Part shown: positions 36,323 through 44,431 of the stretch, piece by piece
How positions within the stretch are numbered: position 1 is the stretch's first letter
Layout: every line of letters begins with the position of its first letter
DNA from: JBHBQE01 sp041776485
GTDB lineage: Bacteria; Bacillota; Clostridia; Lachnospirales; Lachnospiraceae
NCBI GenBank assembly: GCA_041776485.1
Contig: JBHBQE010000020.1
Location: 62,001-126,000 of the forward strand
Length of the DNA: 64,000 nt
Reading direction: 5' to 3'
Notes under the pieces: generated by a model
Told to the model about the DNA's origin: nothing
Database searches by the model: none
Seen by the model: the letters and a program-made list of their open reading frames with translations, nothing else
Made by a program: the position numbers and the translations under genes

Positions 36323-37054
36323 TTAACTTTTTTGCCCCTTTCTTATGGAACTAAATAAAAAGCTTTGCCAGTGCTTTTTAATGTTACTGCTTTCCCGAAC
36401 CTTTATTGGGTAGATGCTGCCATCATTCATTGAGCATATTTTATCTATGATATTTTTAATATGCTCCATATTTACGAGAATTCCCTTATTTATCATAAGG
36501 AAACGCTTATCTTCTGCTATTGTTTTTTTGAATTCTGTCATACTGATACGGGTAGAGTAAGTGGCCTTGTCCTTAGTTTGTATTTCCAGATAATGGCCGT
36601 TGCTGGTAACTGAAACAATAGAGGAGACTGCAATATGCGCTTTCCCTTGGGTGGTTTGAATATCCAGATAGGTTTCCAGTCTTGGCAGTACCAAAAGAGC
36701 GTCATCAAGGATTTTTTTAATTCTATCATATTCCGGTGGTTTGATTATGTATTCAAAGGCATGATACCTGAAGGCTGCAGGCATATCATTTATGCTGGTG
36801 GTACAAAATATTATCATGCCGTTTTCAGACTTATCTCGGATTGAGCTTGCTAAATCCATTCCGGTTATATCGCCGATATAGATATCCAGAAAGACAATAT
36901 CATATGTGTCCGGTTTATACTTGGATAAAAAGGACTTACCGTCTAAAAATAAGTCAATATCCATATCCAGCCCCTTATCCTCTCCATATCGTATAAGAAG
37001 AGAGTGAAGTGCCTTGATACAGCTTTTCTCATCATCTACAATACAAATTTTCAT
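36323..37054 (-). CDS. LytTR family response regulator
   Basis: 243 residues. Receiver domain (about 1-120) with Asp57 in VFLDIYIG and the acidic pair DDE at the N-terminus, then a LytTR DNA-binding domain (about 140-235). It is the first gene of the minus-strand pilus-like operon. No Shine-Dalgarno precedes the ATG and a TGCTATACT extended -10 ends seven bases upstream, so the mRNA may be leaderless. Confidence 0.92.
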   Translation of the reverse strand: MKICIVDDEKSCIKALHSLLIRYGEDKGLDMDIDLFLDGKSFLSKYKPDTYDIVFLDIYIGDITGMDLASSIRDKSENGMIIFCTTSINDMPAAFRYHAFEYIIKPPEYDRIKKILDDALLVLPRLETYLDIQTTQGKAHIAVSSIVSVTSNGHYLEIQTKDKATYSTRISMTEFKKTIAEDKRFLMINKGILVNMEHIKNIIDKICSMNDGSIYPIKVRESSNIKKHWQSFLFSSIRKGQKS

Positions 37055-37060
37055 AAAAAC

Positions 37061-37069
37061 AGTATAGCA
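37061..37069 (-). promoter_or_regulatory. Extended -10 of the pilus-like operon
   Basis: On the minus strand the sequence reads TGCTATACT, an extended -10. Its last base is seven bases from the ATG at 37054. The corresponding -35 position carries TGTCAA, a poor match, because that stretch is used as the lepB -35 on the other strand. Confidence 0.5.
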
Positions 37070-37083
37070 TAACAGGCTAAATT

Positions 37084-37112
37084 TTGACAGAAAAATAGAA
37101 AATGAATATACT
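37084..37112 (+). promoter_or_regulatory. lepB operon promoter
   Basis: TTGACA, 17 bases, TATACT: a near-perfect sigma-A promoter, 44 bases upstream of the lepB ATG. Confidence 0.8.
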
Positions 37113-37155
37113 TTTTAATATATGGGTAATTTGAAAATGTGTATATTAAGATACT

Positions 37156-37653
37156 ATGAGTAAAAATACGTATGGTAGACATGGTCTTGGGGTTGTGACC
37201 CTGATAATAGGCGGGATAGTAGTAGCAATTTTAATTGTAATAGTATTTTTTGTTTTGATGGGAATATCCAGGGTAGACGGACAGTCCATGATGCCCACGT
37301 TGTCCAATAATGAACCCCTGTTTTTCTATAGATTTGACAGACATTTCAACAGGGGAGATATAGTTGCTATTGATATGCCGAACGGTGAATATTATGTTAA
37401 GCGTATCATTGCCGTCGAGGGTGATGAGGTAGATATAAAAGATGGCAATGTTTATTTAAACGGAGAACTGTTAGAGGAGCCCTATATTCAGGGGACAACA
37501 GCCCCCACAAGCGAAATTGTGGAGTATCCTTTGGTGGTTTCAGAGGGTAAGTTTTTCGTTCTGGGGGATAATAGAGAAAATTCCAGAGATTCCAGATCCA
37601 TAGGAGAAGTAAGTCACTATGCAATACTGGGGAAAATAATAGGAGAGCATTAA
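37156..37653 (+). CDS. lepB: Signal peptidase I
   Basis: 165 residues. One N-terminal membrane helix (about 12-36), the catalytic serine Ser44 in GQSMMPTL and the general-base lysine Lys82 in YYVKRIIAVEGD, and the GDNRENSRDSR box near the C-terminus. It removes signal peptides from secreted proteins. It heads lepB-asnS-asnA-pcrA (gaps of 12, 21 and 9 bases). The ribosome binding site is weak. Confidence 0.94.
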   Translation: MSKNTYGRHGLGVVTLIIGGIVVAILIVIVFFVLMGISRVDGQSMMPTLSNNEPLFFYRFDRHFNRGDIVAIDMPNGEYYVKRIIAVEGDEVDIKDGNVYLNGELLEEPYIQGTTAPTSEIVEYPLVVSEGKFFVLGDNRENSRDSRSIGEVSHYAILGKIIGEH

Positions 37654-37665
37654 CGGGAGGCAGGA

Positions 37666-39015
37666 ATGAAGATAGAAATAACAGATATTAGTGAGCTTTT
37701 TAAAGAAAAAGATAAGTTTGAAAATAAAAGTGTAACAATTGCGGGATGGATTAAAAGTATAAGGGCTTCAAAGAGCTTTGGCTTTATTTCCGTTAATGAC
37801 GGTACATTTTTTAGTCCTTTGCAGGTGGTTTATCATGATACTATTCCTAATTTTCAGGAGATAGAAAGGCAAAATGTTGGTGCAAGCATAATTGCAACAG
37901 GAACTATTGTCTTTACTCCTGAAGCGGCTCAGCCCTTTGAAATGCAAGCAGTTGAGGTTACAATAGAGGGTGCTTCCAGCCCGGATTATCCATTGCAGAA
38001 AAAACGCCATTCACTGGAATTTTTGCGTACGATTACCCATTTGCGCCCGAGGACAAATCTTTTCCTTGCAGTATACAAAATTCGTTCCCTTGCAGCGTTT
38101 GCAATTCATAGTTTCTTTAATGAGAGAGGCTTTGTATATGTACATACTCCCATTATCACCTCCAGTGATGCAGAGGGGGCTGGAGAGATGTTTGCGGTGA
38201 CAGAACCTGAAAACTTCTTTGGAAAGCCCGTGGGACTTACGGTAAGCGGACAGCTTAATGTGGAAGCCTTTTGTATGGCATTTAAAAAGGTATATACCTT
38301 TGGTCCTACCTTTAGAGCGGAAAATTCCAATACCTCAAGGCATGCGGCGGAATTTTGGATGATTGAGCCGGAGATTGCCTTTGCAGATATTGATGATGAT
38401 ATGGAAGTGGCAGAGGATATGCTTAAACATATAATTAATTATGTGCTTAAAAATGCCAAAGAAGAATTGGATTTTTTGAATAATTTTGTAGATAAGGGAT
38501 TGATTGAGAGGCTTAACCATGTGGCAAGTTCTGAATTTGCCAGAATTACCTATACAGATGCGATAACTGAACTGGAAAAACATAATGACAAGTTTGAGTA
38601 TAAGGTTTCCTGGGGGGTGGATTTACAGACTGAGCATGAGAGATATTTAACTGAAGAGATTTTTAAAAAACCGGTATTTGTTACGGATTATCCTAAGGAA
38701 ATAAAGGCCTTTTATATGAAACTGAATGATGACAAAAAAACAGTTGCAGCCATGGACTGTCTGGTTCCCGGAATAGGGGAAATTATAGGAGGAAGTCAAA
38801 GGGAAGAGGATCTTGATACCCTTCTTATGAAAATGGAGGAAGCAGGGCTTAAAAGAGAGGATTATGAATACTATACGGATCTTAGAAGATATGGTACTGC
38901 AAGGCATGCAGGTTTTGGACTTGGATTTGAACGCTGTATTATGTACCTTACAGGAATAAGCAATATAAGGGATGTACTTCCATTCCCCAGAACTGTTGGA
39001 AATTGTGAATTATAA
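37666..39015 (+). CDS. asnS: Asparaginyl-tRNA synthetase
   Basis: 449 residues. An OB-fold anticodon-binding domain (about 1-115) is followed by the class II catalytic core with motif 2 (TFRAENSNTSRHAAEFWMIE) and motif 3 (GFGLGFERCIMYLTG). It charges tRNA-Asn with asparagine. The product is slightly shorter than the usual ~460 residues. GGGAGGCAGG precedes the ATG. Confidence 0.95.
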   Translation: MKIEITDISELFKEKDKFENKSVTIAGWIKSIRASKSFGFISVNDGTFFSPLQVVYHDTIPNFQEIERQNVGASIIATGTIVFTPEAAQPFEMQAVEVTIEGASSPDYPLQKKRHSLEFLRTITHLRPRTNLFLAVYKIRSLAAFAIHSFFNERGFVYVHTPIITSSDAEGAGEMFAVTEPENFFGKPVGLTVSGQLNVEAFCMAFKKVYTFGPTFRAENSNTSRHAAEFWMIEPEIAFADIDDDMEVAEDMLKHIINYVLKNAKEELDFLNNFVDKGLIERLNHVASSEFARITYTDAITELEKHNDKFEYKVSWGVDLQTEHERYLTEEIFKKPVFVTDYPKEIKAFYMKLNDDKKTVAAMDCLVPGIGEIIGGSQREEDLDTLLMKMEEAGLKREDYEYYTDLRRYGTARHAGFGLGFERCIMYLTGISNIRDVLPFPRTVGNCEL

Positions 39016-39036
39016 TAGATAGAAGAGGAATTTGAA

Positions 39037-40044
39037 TTGGCACATATATATATTCCGAAAAATTACAAATCAGAACTTGATTTAAAACATACCCAGATGG
39101 CTATTAAACGTATTAAGGATATATTTCAGGAGCAGTTGGCAATGGAGCTTAATTTAAGGAGAGTAACCGCCCCATTGTTTGTAGATCCTCTGTCCGGGTT
39201 AAATGATAACCTAAATGGGGTGGAAAGACCTGTTAATTTTGATGTGAAGGAAACGGGAAAGGAATATGAGGTGATTCATTCCCTTGCAAAATGGAAAAGA
39301 ATGGCTTTGGGAAGATATGGCTTTTCTGTGGGAGAGGGTCTGTACACAGATATGAATGCTATCAGAAGAGATGAGGATACAGACAATATTCATTCCATTT
39401 ATGTGGATCAGTGGGATTGGGAATGTGTTATTGACAGGAAAGACAGAAATGAAGAATTTCTAAAAAAGATGGTTCGGTCTGTTTATAATGCCATTAGAGT
39501 GACAGAAAAATTTGTTTCCAATAAATATAGATATGTTCAAGCTATTTTACCTGAGCATATACATTTTATAACCTCACAAGAACTGCTGGATAAATATCCT
39601 ACATTAACTCCAAAGGAGAGAGAGCACGCTATTGCAAAGGAATATGGGGCGGTATTTATTATGAAAATAGGCGATATCCTGTCCAATGGTGAAAAGCATG
39701 ATGGCAGAGCGCCTGATTATGACGATTGGGAATTAAATGGTGATATTTTGGTTTATTTCCCGCTTCTTGACATATCCCTGGAGCTTTCCAGTATGGGAAT
39801 TAGAGTTGATGAAAAGGCATTGCAGGTTCAGCTTGAAAAGGCGGATTGCATGGAAAGAGCAGAGCTTCCCTTTCAAAAAGGGATATTAAATAATGAACTT
39901 CCTCTTACAATTGGAGGTGGGATAGGTCAATCCAGGTTGTGTATGTTTTTTCTTAGGAAATGCCATATTGGCGAGGTGCAAGCTTCAGCCTGGACAGATA
40001 AAGAAATAGAATATGCTAAAAATTTGGGTGTAACTATCCTATAG
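39037..40044 (+). CDS. asnA: Aspartate-ammonia ligase (asparagine synthetase A)
   Basis: 335 residues, the family length. ATP-dependent amidation of aspartate using ammonia. Family segments include YIPKNYKSELDLKHTQ at the N-terminus, VDPLSGLNDNLNGVERPV, and GGGIGQSRLCMFFL near the C-terminus. The start is TTG, which matches the family N-terminus (MAHIYIPKNY). It is placed directly after asnS, so asparagine synthesis and its use on tRNA are co-transcribed. Confidence 0.96.
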   Translation: MAHIYIPKNYKSELDLKHTQMAIKRIKDIFQEQLAMELNLRRVTAPLFVDPLSGLNDNLNGVERPVNFDVKETGKEYEVIHSLAKWKRMALGRYGFSVGEGLYTDMNAIRRDEDTDNIHSIYVDQWDWECVIDRKDRNEEFLKKMVRSVYNAIRVTEKFVSNKYRYVQAILPEHIHFITSQELLDKYPTLTPKEREHAIAKEYGAVFIMKIGDILSNGEKHDGRAPDYDDWELNGDILVYFPLLDISLELSSMGIRVDEKALQVQLEKADCMERAELPFQKGILNNELPLTIGGGIGQSRLCMFFLRKCHIGEVQASAWTDKEIEYAKNLGVTIL

Positions 40045-40053
40045 AGGAGAATA

Positions 40054-42261
40054 ATGGATAATCTTAATGAAAATCAAAGGCAGGGCGTTGTTACCACTAA
40101 AGGCCCTGTTTTAATTTTAGCCGGAGCAGGCAGTGGTAAAACAAGGGTGCTTACAGAGCGCGTGGCATACCTTATTGGAAATGAGGGAGTAAATCCATGG
40201 AATATTATGGCGATTACCTTTACCAATAAGGCAGCAGGAGAAATGAGGGAGCGTGTAAATCAAATAGCAGGCTTTGGTGCGAAATCCGTATGGGTTGCAA
40301 CCTTTCACTCCACCTGTGTAAGAATACTTAGAAATCATGCCGATAAGCTGGGATATACAACAGGCTTTAGTATCTATGATACAGATGATTCAAGGTCTGT
40401 TATGAAAGAGGTTCTTAAAAGGCTTAATATAGACAGCAAAAGATACCCGGAAAGAGCATTTTTATCCAAGATTTCCAGTGCCAAGGATAAATTGGAAATT
40501 CCGGAGGATACAGGGTATGGCAGTGATGTTATTGAGAGACAATTGGCTACTGTGTATAAAGCGTATCAAGAGCGTCTGCTTCTGGGAAACGCAATGGATT
40601 TTGATGATTTAATTGTAAAAACAGTGGAGCTGTTTAAAAACTTTCCGGAGATATTAAGGGAATATCAGGATAGATTTCAGTATATTATGGTAGATGAATA
40701 TCAGGATACAAATATTGCCCAATTTGAATTAATAAGGCTTCTGGCAGGGGAAAGGCAAAACCTGTGTGTAGTAGGAGATGATGACCAGTCTATTTACAAA
40801 TTCAGAGGAGCAAATATTTATAATATTTTAAATTTTGAGTCTAATTTTTCAGGCTGTAAGGTGATAAAGCTGGAGGAAAATTACCGTTCCACCAGCCAAA
40901 TTTTAGACGCTGCCAATGCTGTAATCAAAAATAATAAGGGGCGAAAGGAAAAGGCTCTTTGGACAGGTAATCCGGATGGAGAAAAAATAATATTTAAGAG
41001 GCTGGATTCATCCTATGAGGAAGCGGAGTATATTGCCGGTGATATACAAAGCCAAATGTCTAAAGGGATTAAATATTCTGACAATGCCATTCTTTACAGA
41101 ACTAATATGCAGTCCAGAGCCTTGGAAGAAAAGCTTATCATGGAAAATATACCCTACAGAATTGTGGGGGGCACCAATTTCTACCAGAGAATGGAGATAA
41201 AAGACAGTATCGCATATCTTAGAGCTATAAATAATGATAAGGATGATATTTCTGTACTTAGAATCATCAATACCCCCAGACGTGGAATAGGAAGTACTTC
41301 TATAGAAAAGGTAATGAATTATGCTGTAAACAATAACATAAGCTTTTATGAGGCACTTATTAATATAGATATGATAGATGGTATAAAAAGTGCTGCAGGG
41401 AAAATAAAGGATTTTACCAGGCTTATTGAGGAATATAAGAAAAGGGAAATGGCTGTGGCAGAGCTGATAGATAATATATTAAGAGATAGCGGTTATACTG
41501 AGGCATTAGAAGCACAAAACACTGATGAAGCCAAGGGGAGATTGGAAAACTTGGGGGAGCTTATCTCCAAGGCTGCTTATTATGAAAAGGAAAATGATAA
41601 TCCTACTCTTTCAGGCTTTTTAGAGGAGGTTTCATTAATTGCGGATATTGACAGTATGACAGATGAGGATGACAGGGTATTGTTGATGACATTACACGCA
41701 GCAAAGGGACTGGAGTTTACTAATGTCTATATGTCCGGTTTAGAAGAGGGGATATTTCCGGGAATAAGAGCCATATCCTCTGCTGATGATATGGAAATGG
41801 AGGAGGAAAGAAGATTGGCTTATGTGGGCATAACAAGAGCCAAAAGTCGCTTAGTCATAACTAGTGCCAGAAGACGAATGATTAGGGGGCAGTTTGAAAG
41901 CTATGCCACATCAAGGTTTGTGGCAGAAATTCCCGGAGAAATGCTTGAAACTGATGGGGAGGCAGCAGGGCGGCTTCAGGAGTATAATAAACAGGTGGAT
42001 ATTTCCACCGGCATAACAAGAAAGAAAAGATCGTATCATGCGGAGTATAAAATATATAATAATCCGGTAATTTTGCAAAGTAACATTGAAAAGACACCAT
42101 TGGATTACAATGAAGGTGATACTGTAAGGCATATTAAATTCGGTACAGGCAAGGTTGTAAGTATACGAGACGGAGGCAGGGATTTTGAGGTGACCGTAGA
42201 TTTTGAAACAGCCGGGACAAAAAAGATGTTTGCAGGATTTGCAAAGCTTGTGAAAATATGA
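40054..42261 (+). CDS. pcrA: ATP-dependent DNA helicase PcrA/UvrD
   Basis: 735 residues. Superfamily 1A motifs: I AGAGSGKTR, Ia ITFTNKAAGEM, II VDEYQDTN, III GDDDQSIYKFRGA, IV ENYRST, V LMTLHAAKGLEF, VI GITRAKSRL. A C-terminal Tudor-like RNA polymerase-binding region (DTVRHIKFGTGKV) is present. It unwinds DNA in repair. Nine bases after asnA, with AGAGGAG as ribosome binding site. Confidence 0.95.
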   Translation: MDNLNENQRQGVVTTKGPVLILAGAGSGKTRVLTERVAYLIGNEGVNPWNIMAITFTNKAAGEMRERVNQIAGFGAKSVWVATFHSTCVRILRNHADKLGYTTGFSIYDTDDSRSVMKEVLKRLNIDSKRYPERAFLSKISSAKDKLEIPEDTGYGSDVIERQLATVYKAYQERLLLGNAMDFDDLIVKTVELFKNFPEILREYQDRFQYIMVDEYQDTNIAQFELIRLLAGERQNLCVVGDDDQSIYKFRGANIYNILNFESNFSGCKVIKLEENYRSTSQILDAANAVIKNNKGRKEKALWTGNPDGEKIIFKRLDSSYEEAEYIAGDIQSQMSKGIKYSDNAILYRTNMQSRALEEKLIMENIPYRIVGGTNFYQRMEIKDSIAYLRAINNDKDDISVLRIINTPRRGIGSTSIEKVMNYAVNNNISFYEALINIDMIDGIKSAAGKIKDFTRLIEEYKKREMAVAELIDNILRDSGYTEALEAQNTDEAKGRLENLGELISKAAYYEKENDNPTLSGFLEEVSLIADIDSMTDEDDRVLLMTLHAAKGLEFTNVYMSGLEEGIFPGIRAISSADDMEMEEERRLAYVGITRAKSRLVITSARRRMIRGQFESYATSRFVAEIPGEMLETDGEAAGRLQEYNKQVDISTGITRKKRSYHAEYKIYNNPVILQSNIEKTPLDYNEGDTVRHIKFGTGKVVSIRDGGRDFEVTVDFETAGTKKMFAGFAKLVKI

Positions 42262-42290
42262 TTGTAAACATGTTGATATTTAACTATAAT
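42262..42290 (+). promoter_or_regulatory. Promoter of the small acidic membrane protein
   Basis: TTGTAA, 17 bases, TATAAT, starting at the pcrA stop and ending 17 bases before the next ATG. Confidence 0.7.
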
Positions 42291-42307
42291 ATATAAGGGA
42301 GGGAAAA

Positions 42308-42616
42308 ATGAGGAAATATACAAAGGATGAGCTTGCAGCTCTATTGGATCTGAATAAATTGTATAGGGCGTTTTCAGGTGGTAAGACGTTTCTTCCCCAA
42401 AAGAAGGGAGAGGAGGAGTGTGAGATGAAGACAATTATTAAGGTAGTTAAAATAACTCTTACAGTGCTTGCTGTTTTAGGTGTTGTTTGTGCGATTGCTT
42501 ATGGTATTTATCGATTTATTAATCGGGACTTTGATGATGAATTCGATGATGAATTTGATGATTTTGATGATGATTTTTACGATGATGTTGAGGACTTTGA
42601 GGAGTTTGAAGACTAG
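42308..42616 (+). CDS. Small membrane protein with acidic C-terminal tail
   Basis: 102 residues: a basic N-terminal segment, one membrane helix (about 44-66) and a tail made almost only of Asp, Glu and Phe (DDEFDDEFDDFDDDF). I do not recognise a family. ATG 42308 follows AGGGAGGG. A second in-frame ATG at 42425 also has a strong site (GGAGGAG) and would give a 63-residue form that starts just before the membrane helix. The gene has its own promoter and terminator. Confidence 0.7.
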   Translation: MRKYTKDELAALLDLNKLYRAFSGGKTFLPQKKGEEECEMKTIIKVVKITLTVLAVLGVVCAIAYGIYRFINRDFDDEFDDEFDDFDDDFYDDVEDFEEFED

Positions 42617-42642
42617 ACAGTATCTGGTTTTATTGTTATTTG

Positions 42643-42668
42643 AACCGAGGGTTTACCCTCGGTTTTTT
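42643..42668 (+). terminator. Rho-independent terminator
   Basis: AACCGAGGG pairs with CCCTCGGTT around TTTA, followed by TTTT. Strong. Confidence 0.92.
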
Positions 42669-42701
42669 CGATAATAAGGAGTACTGTGCGGAGGTAATAA
42701 A

Positions 42702-43247
42702 TTGGAATACAATAAAAAATTTTTACTTAAAAATGGCAGTACCTGTCATATTAGAAATGCCAATGAAAAGGATGCAGAGGCAGTTCTTAAAAATATGGCA
42801 TTAACCCGAAAGCAAACGGATTTTTTGCTTACTTATTCTGATGAACAGCATTTTACCATTAAGGAAGAGGTGGAGTTTCTAAGGGATAAAGCAGAGAGCA
42901 AAAGAGAGGCTATTCTTATTGCAATGATTGATAATAAGCTTGTCGGAAGTGCTGGTATTATGCCGGTGGGTGCGTGGTATAAGCAAAGACATAGGGCAGG
43001 TTTTGGAGTGGCAATTGATAAATCCTATTGGGGACAGGGGATTGGAAAGGCATTGCTTAATGCTTGTATAGAATGTACAAAAAATGCGGGGTATGCTCAG
43101 CTTGAGCTTGAGGTGGTTTCAGATAATGCAATAGCGATAAATCTGTATAAAAATATGGGCTTTATAGAGTTTGGCAGAAATCCAAAGGGATTTAATTCAA
43201 AAATATCAGGGTTTCAGGAGCTAATATATATGAGATTGGAGTTGTAG
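42702..43247 (+). CDS. GNAT family N-acetyltransferase
   Basis: 181 residues. RNANEKDAEAVLKNM at the N-terminus, the acetyl-CoA pocket GVAIDKSYWGQGIGKALL (about 103-120) and LEVVSDNAIAINLYKNMGF near the C-terminus are typical of GNAT enzymes. The acceptor is unknown. The start is TTG behind GGAGGT. It stands alone between a terminator and the EamA gene. Confidence 0.9.
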   Translation: MEYNKKFLLKNGSTCHIRNANEKDAEAVLKNMALTRKQTDFLLTYSDEQHFTIKEEVEFLRDKAESKREAILIAMIDNKLVGSAGIMPVGAWYKQRHRAGFGVAIDKSYWGQGIGKALLNACIECTKNAGYAQLELEVVSDNAIAINLYKNMGFIEFGRNPKGFNSKISGFQELIYMRLEL

Positions 43248-43344
43248 AATAAAAAGTGGTTTTGATTTGTGTATAAAAGCGTGATGTGGTGTGTGGAAAC
43301 GTTTGGAATAATCCGGATTGTAATTAGGGGAAAGGGAGTAGTTA

Positions 43345-44382
43345 GTGAAAAGCAGTAGAGCAAACGGAATTTTATATGCAATGCTTGCAGCTTTATTTTA
43401 TGCTTTGAATGTGCCCTTTGCAAAGCTGTTATTAAGCTCTGTTCCCAGTACATATATGGCAGCTTTTTTGTATCTGGGTGCAGGAGCCGGCGTAGGAATA
43501 ATGTATATTTTTCATTTGAGAAGTGAGGAAAAGTCAGAACGATTAACAGGAAATGACTTGCCCTATGTTATAGGGATGATTGTTTTGGATATACTTGCAC
43601 CAATATTTCTAATGATTGGAATAAATATGGGTACGGCAGCAAATGCCTCTCTGCTGGGGAATTTTGAGATAGTTGCTACAACAGTCATCGCTTTATTAAT
43701 ATTTAAGGAAAAAGTGTCGGGAAAGCTTTGGATTGCCATAGTATTTATTATTATATCAAGTATTATTTTGACCTTTGAAGGGGCAGATAGCTTACAATTT
43801 TCCTATGGCTCATTATTTGTAATTTTAGGAACCTGCTGTTGGGGTCTTGAAAATAATTGTACCAGAAGCATTTCAGGAAAGAGCACTTATGAAATTGTTA
43901 CACTAAAGGGGCTGTTTTCAGGAACAGGTGCCTTTATGATAGCAGTAATAATTGGGGAAAAATTACCGGAGATTAAAGTCGCTTTAATGGCAATGCTTTT
44001 GGGCTTTGTGGCATTCGGGCTTAGCATTTTTACATATATAAGGGCACAAAGAAGCCTGGGTGCGGCTAAAACCAGTGCATATTATGCTCTTGCCCCATTT
44101 ATCGGTGTATTTCTTTCTATCACTATTAATAAGGAGTCTTTAACCGTGTTATATATTCTGGCTTTAATATTTATGGCAATAGGAACAGGCTTTACCGTTT
44201 CGGATACTTTGATAAATCGACATGCGCATAGTCATATTCACAGTATTACCCATAAACATGGCGGCAGCTTACATACTCATATTATTGAGCATAGCCATAT
44301 TCATAGCCATATATTTAATGAAACCGATCATTACCATAGACATAGGAAAGCAGATAAAGCGGAGCACGGCAGGCATAATTAG
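43345..44382 (+). CDS. EamA/DMT family transporter with histidine-rich tail
   Basis: 345 residues. Ten membrane helices in two EamA repeats (about 1-290). The last ~52 residues are cytoplasmic or extracellular by topology and contain 17 histidines in H-x-H patterns (HAHSHIHS, HSHIHSH, HYHRHR). Such tails bind Zn or Ni in other transporters, but EamA proteins usually export small metabolites, so this combination is unusual. The start is GTG behind GGGGAAAGGGAG. Substrate unknown. Confidence 0.88.
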   Translation: MKSSRANGILYAMLAALFYALNVPFAKLLLSSVPSTYMAAFLYLGAGAGVGIMYIFHLRSEEKSERLTGNDLPYVIGMIVLDILAPIFLMIGINMGTAANASLLGNFEIVATTVIALLIFKEKVSGKLWIAIVFIIISSIILTFEGADSLQFSYGSLFVILGTCCWGLENNCTRSISGKSTYEIVTLKGLFSGTGAFMIAVIIGEKLPEIKVALMAMLLGFVAFGLSIFTYIRAQRSLGAAKTSAYYALAPFIGVFLSITINKESLTVLYILALIFMAIGTGFTVSDTLINRHAHSHIHSITHKHGGSLHTHIIEHSHIHSHIFNETDHYHRHRKADKAEHGRHN

Positions 44383-44431
44383 GGGATTATGAGGTAAAAT
44401 TATAAGGCTTATAAAAGGACAGAGGTTTATT

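Noticed and set aside
43294..43306. CcpA cre-like site TGGAAACGTTTGG
   Set aside because: At least two mismatches to the cre consensus and no clear promoter next to it.
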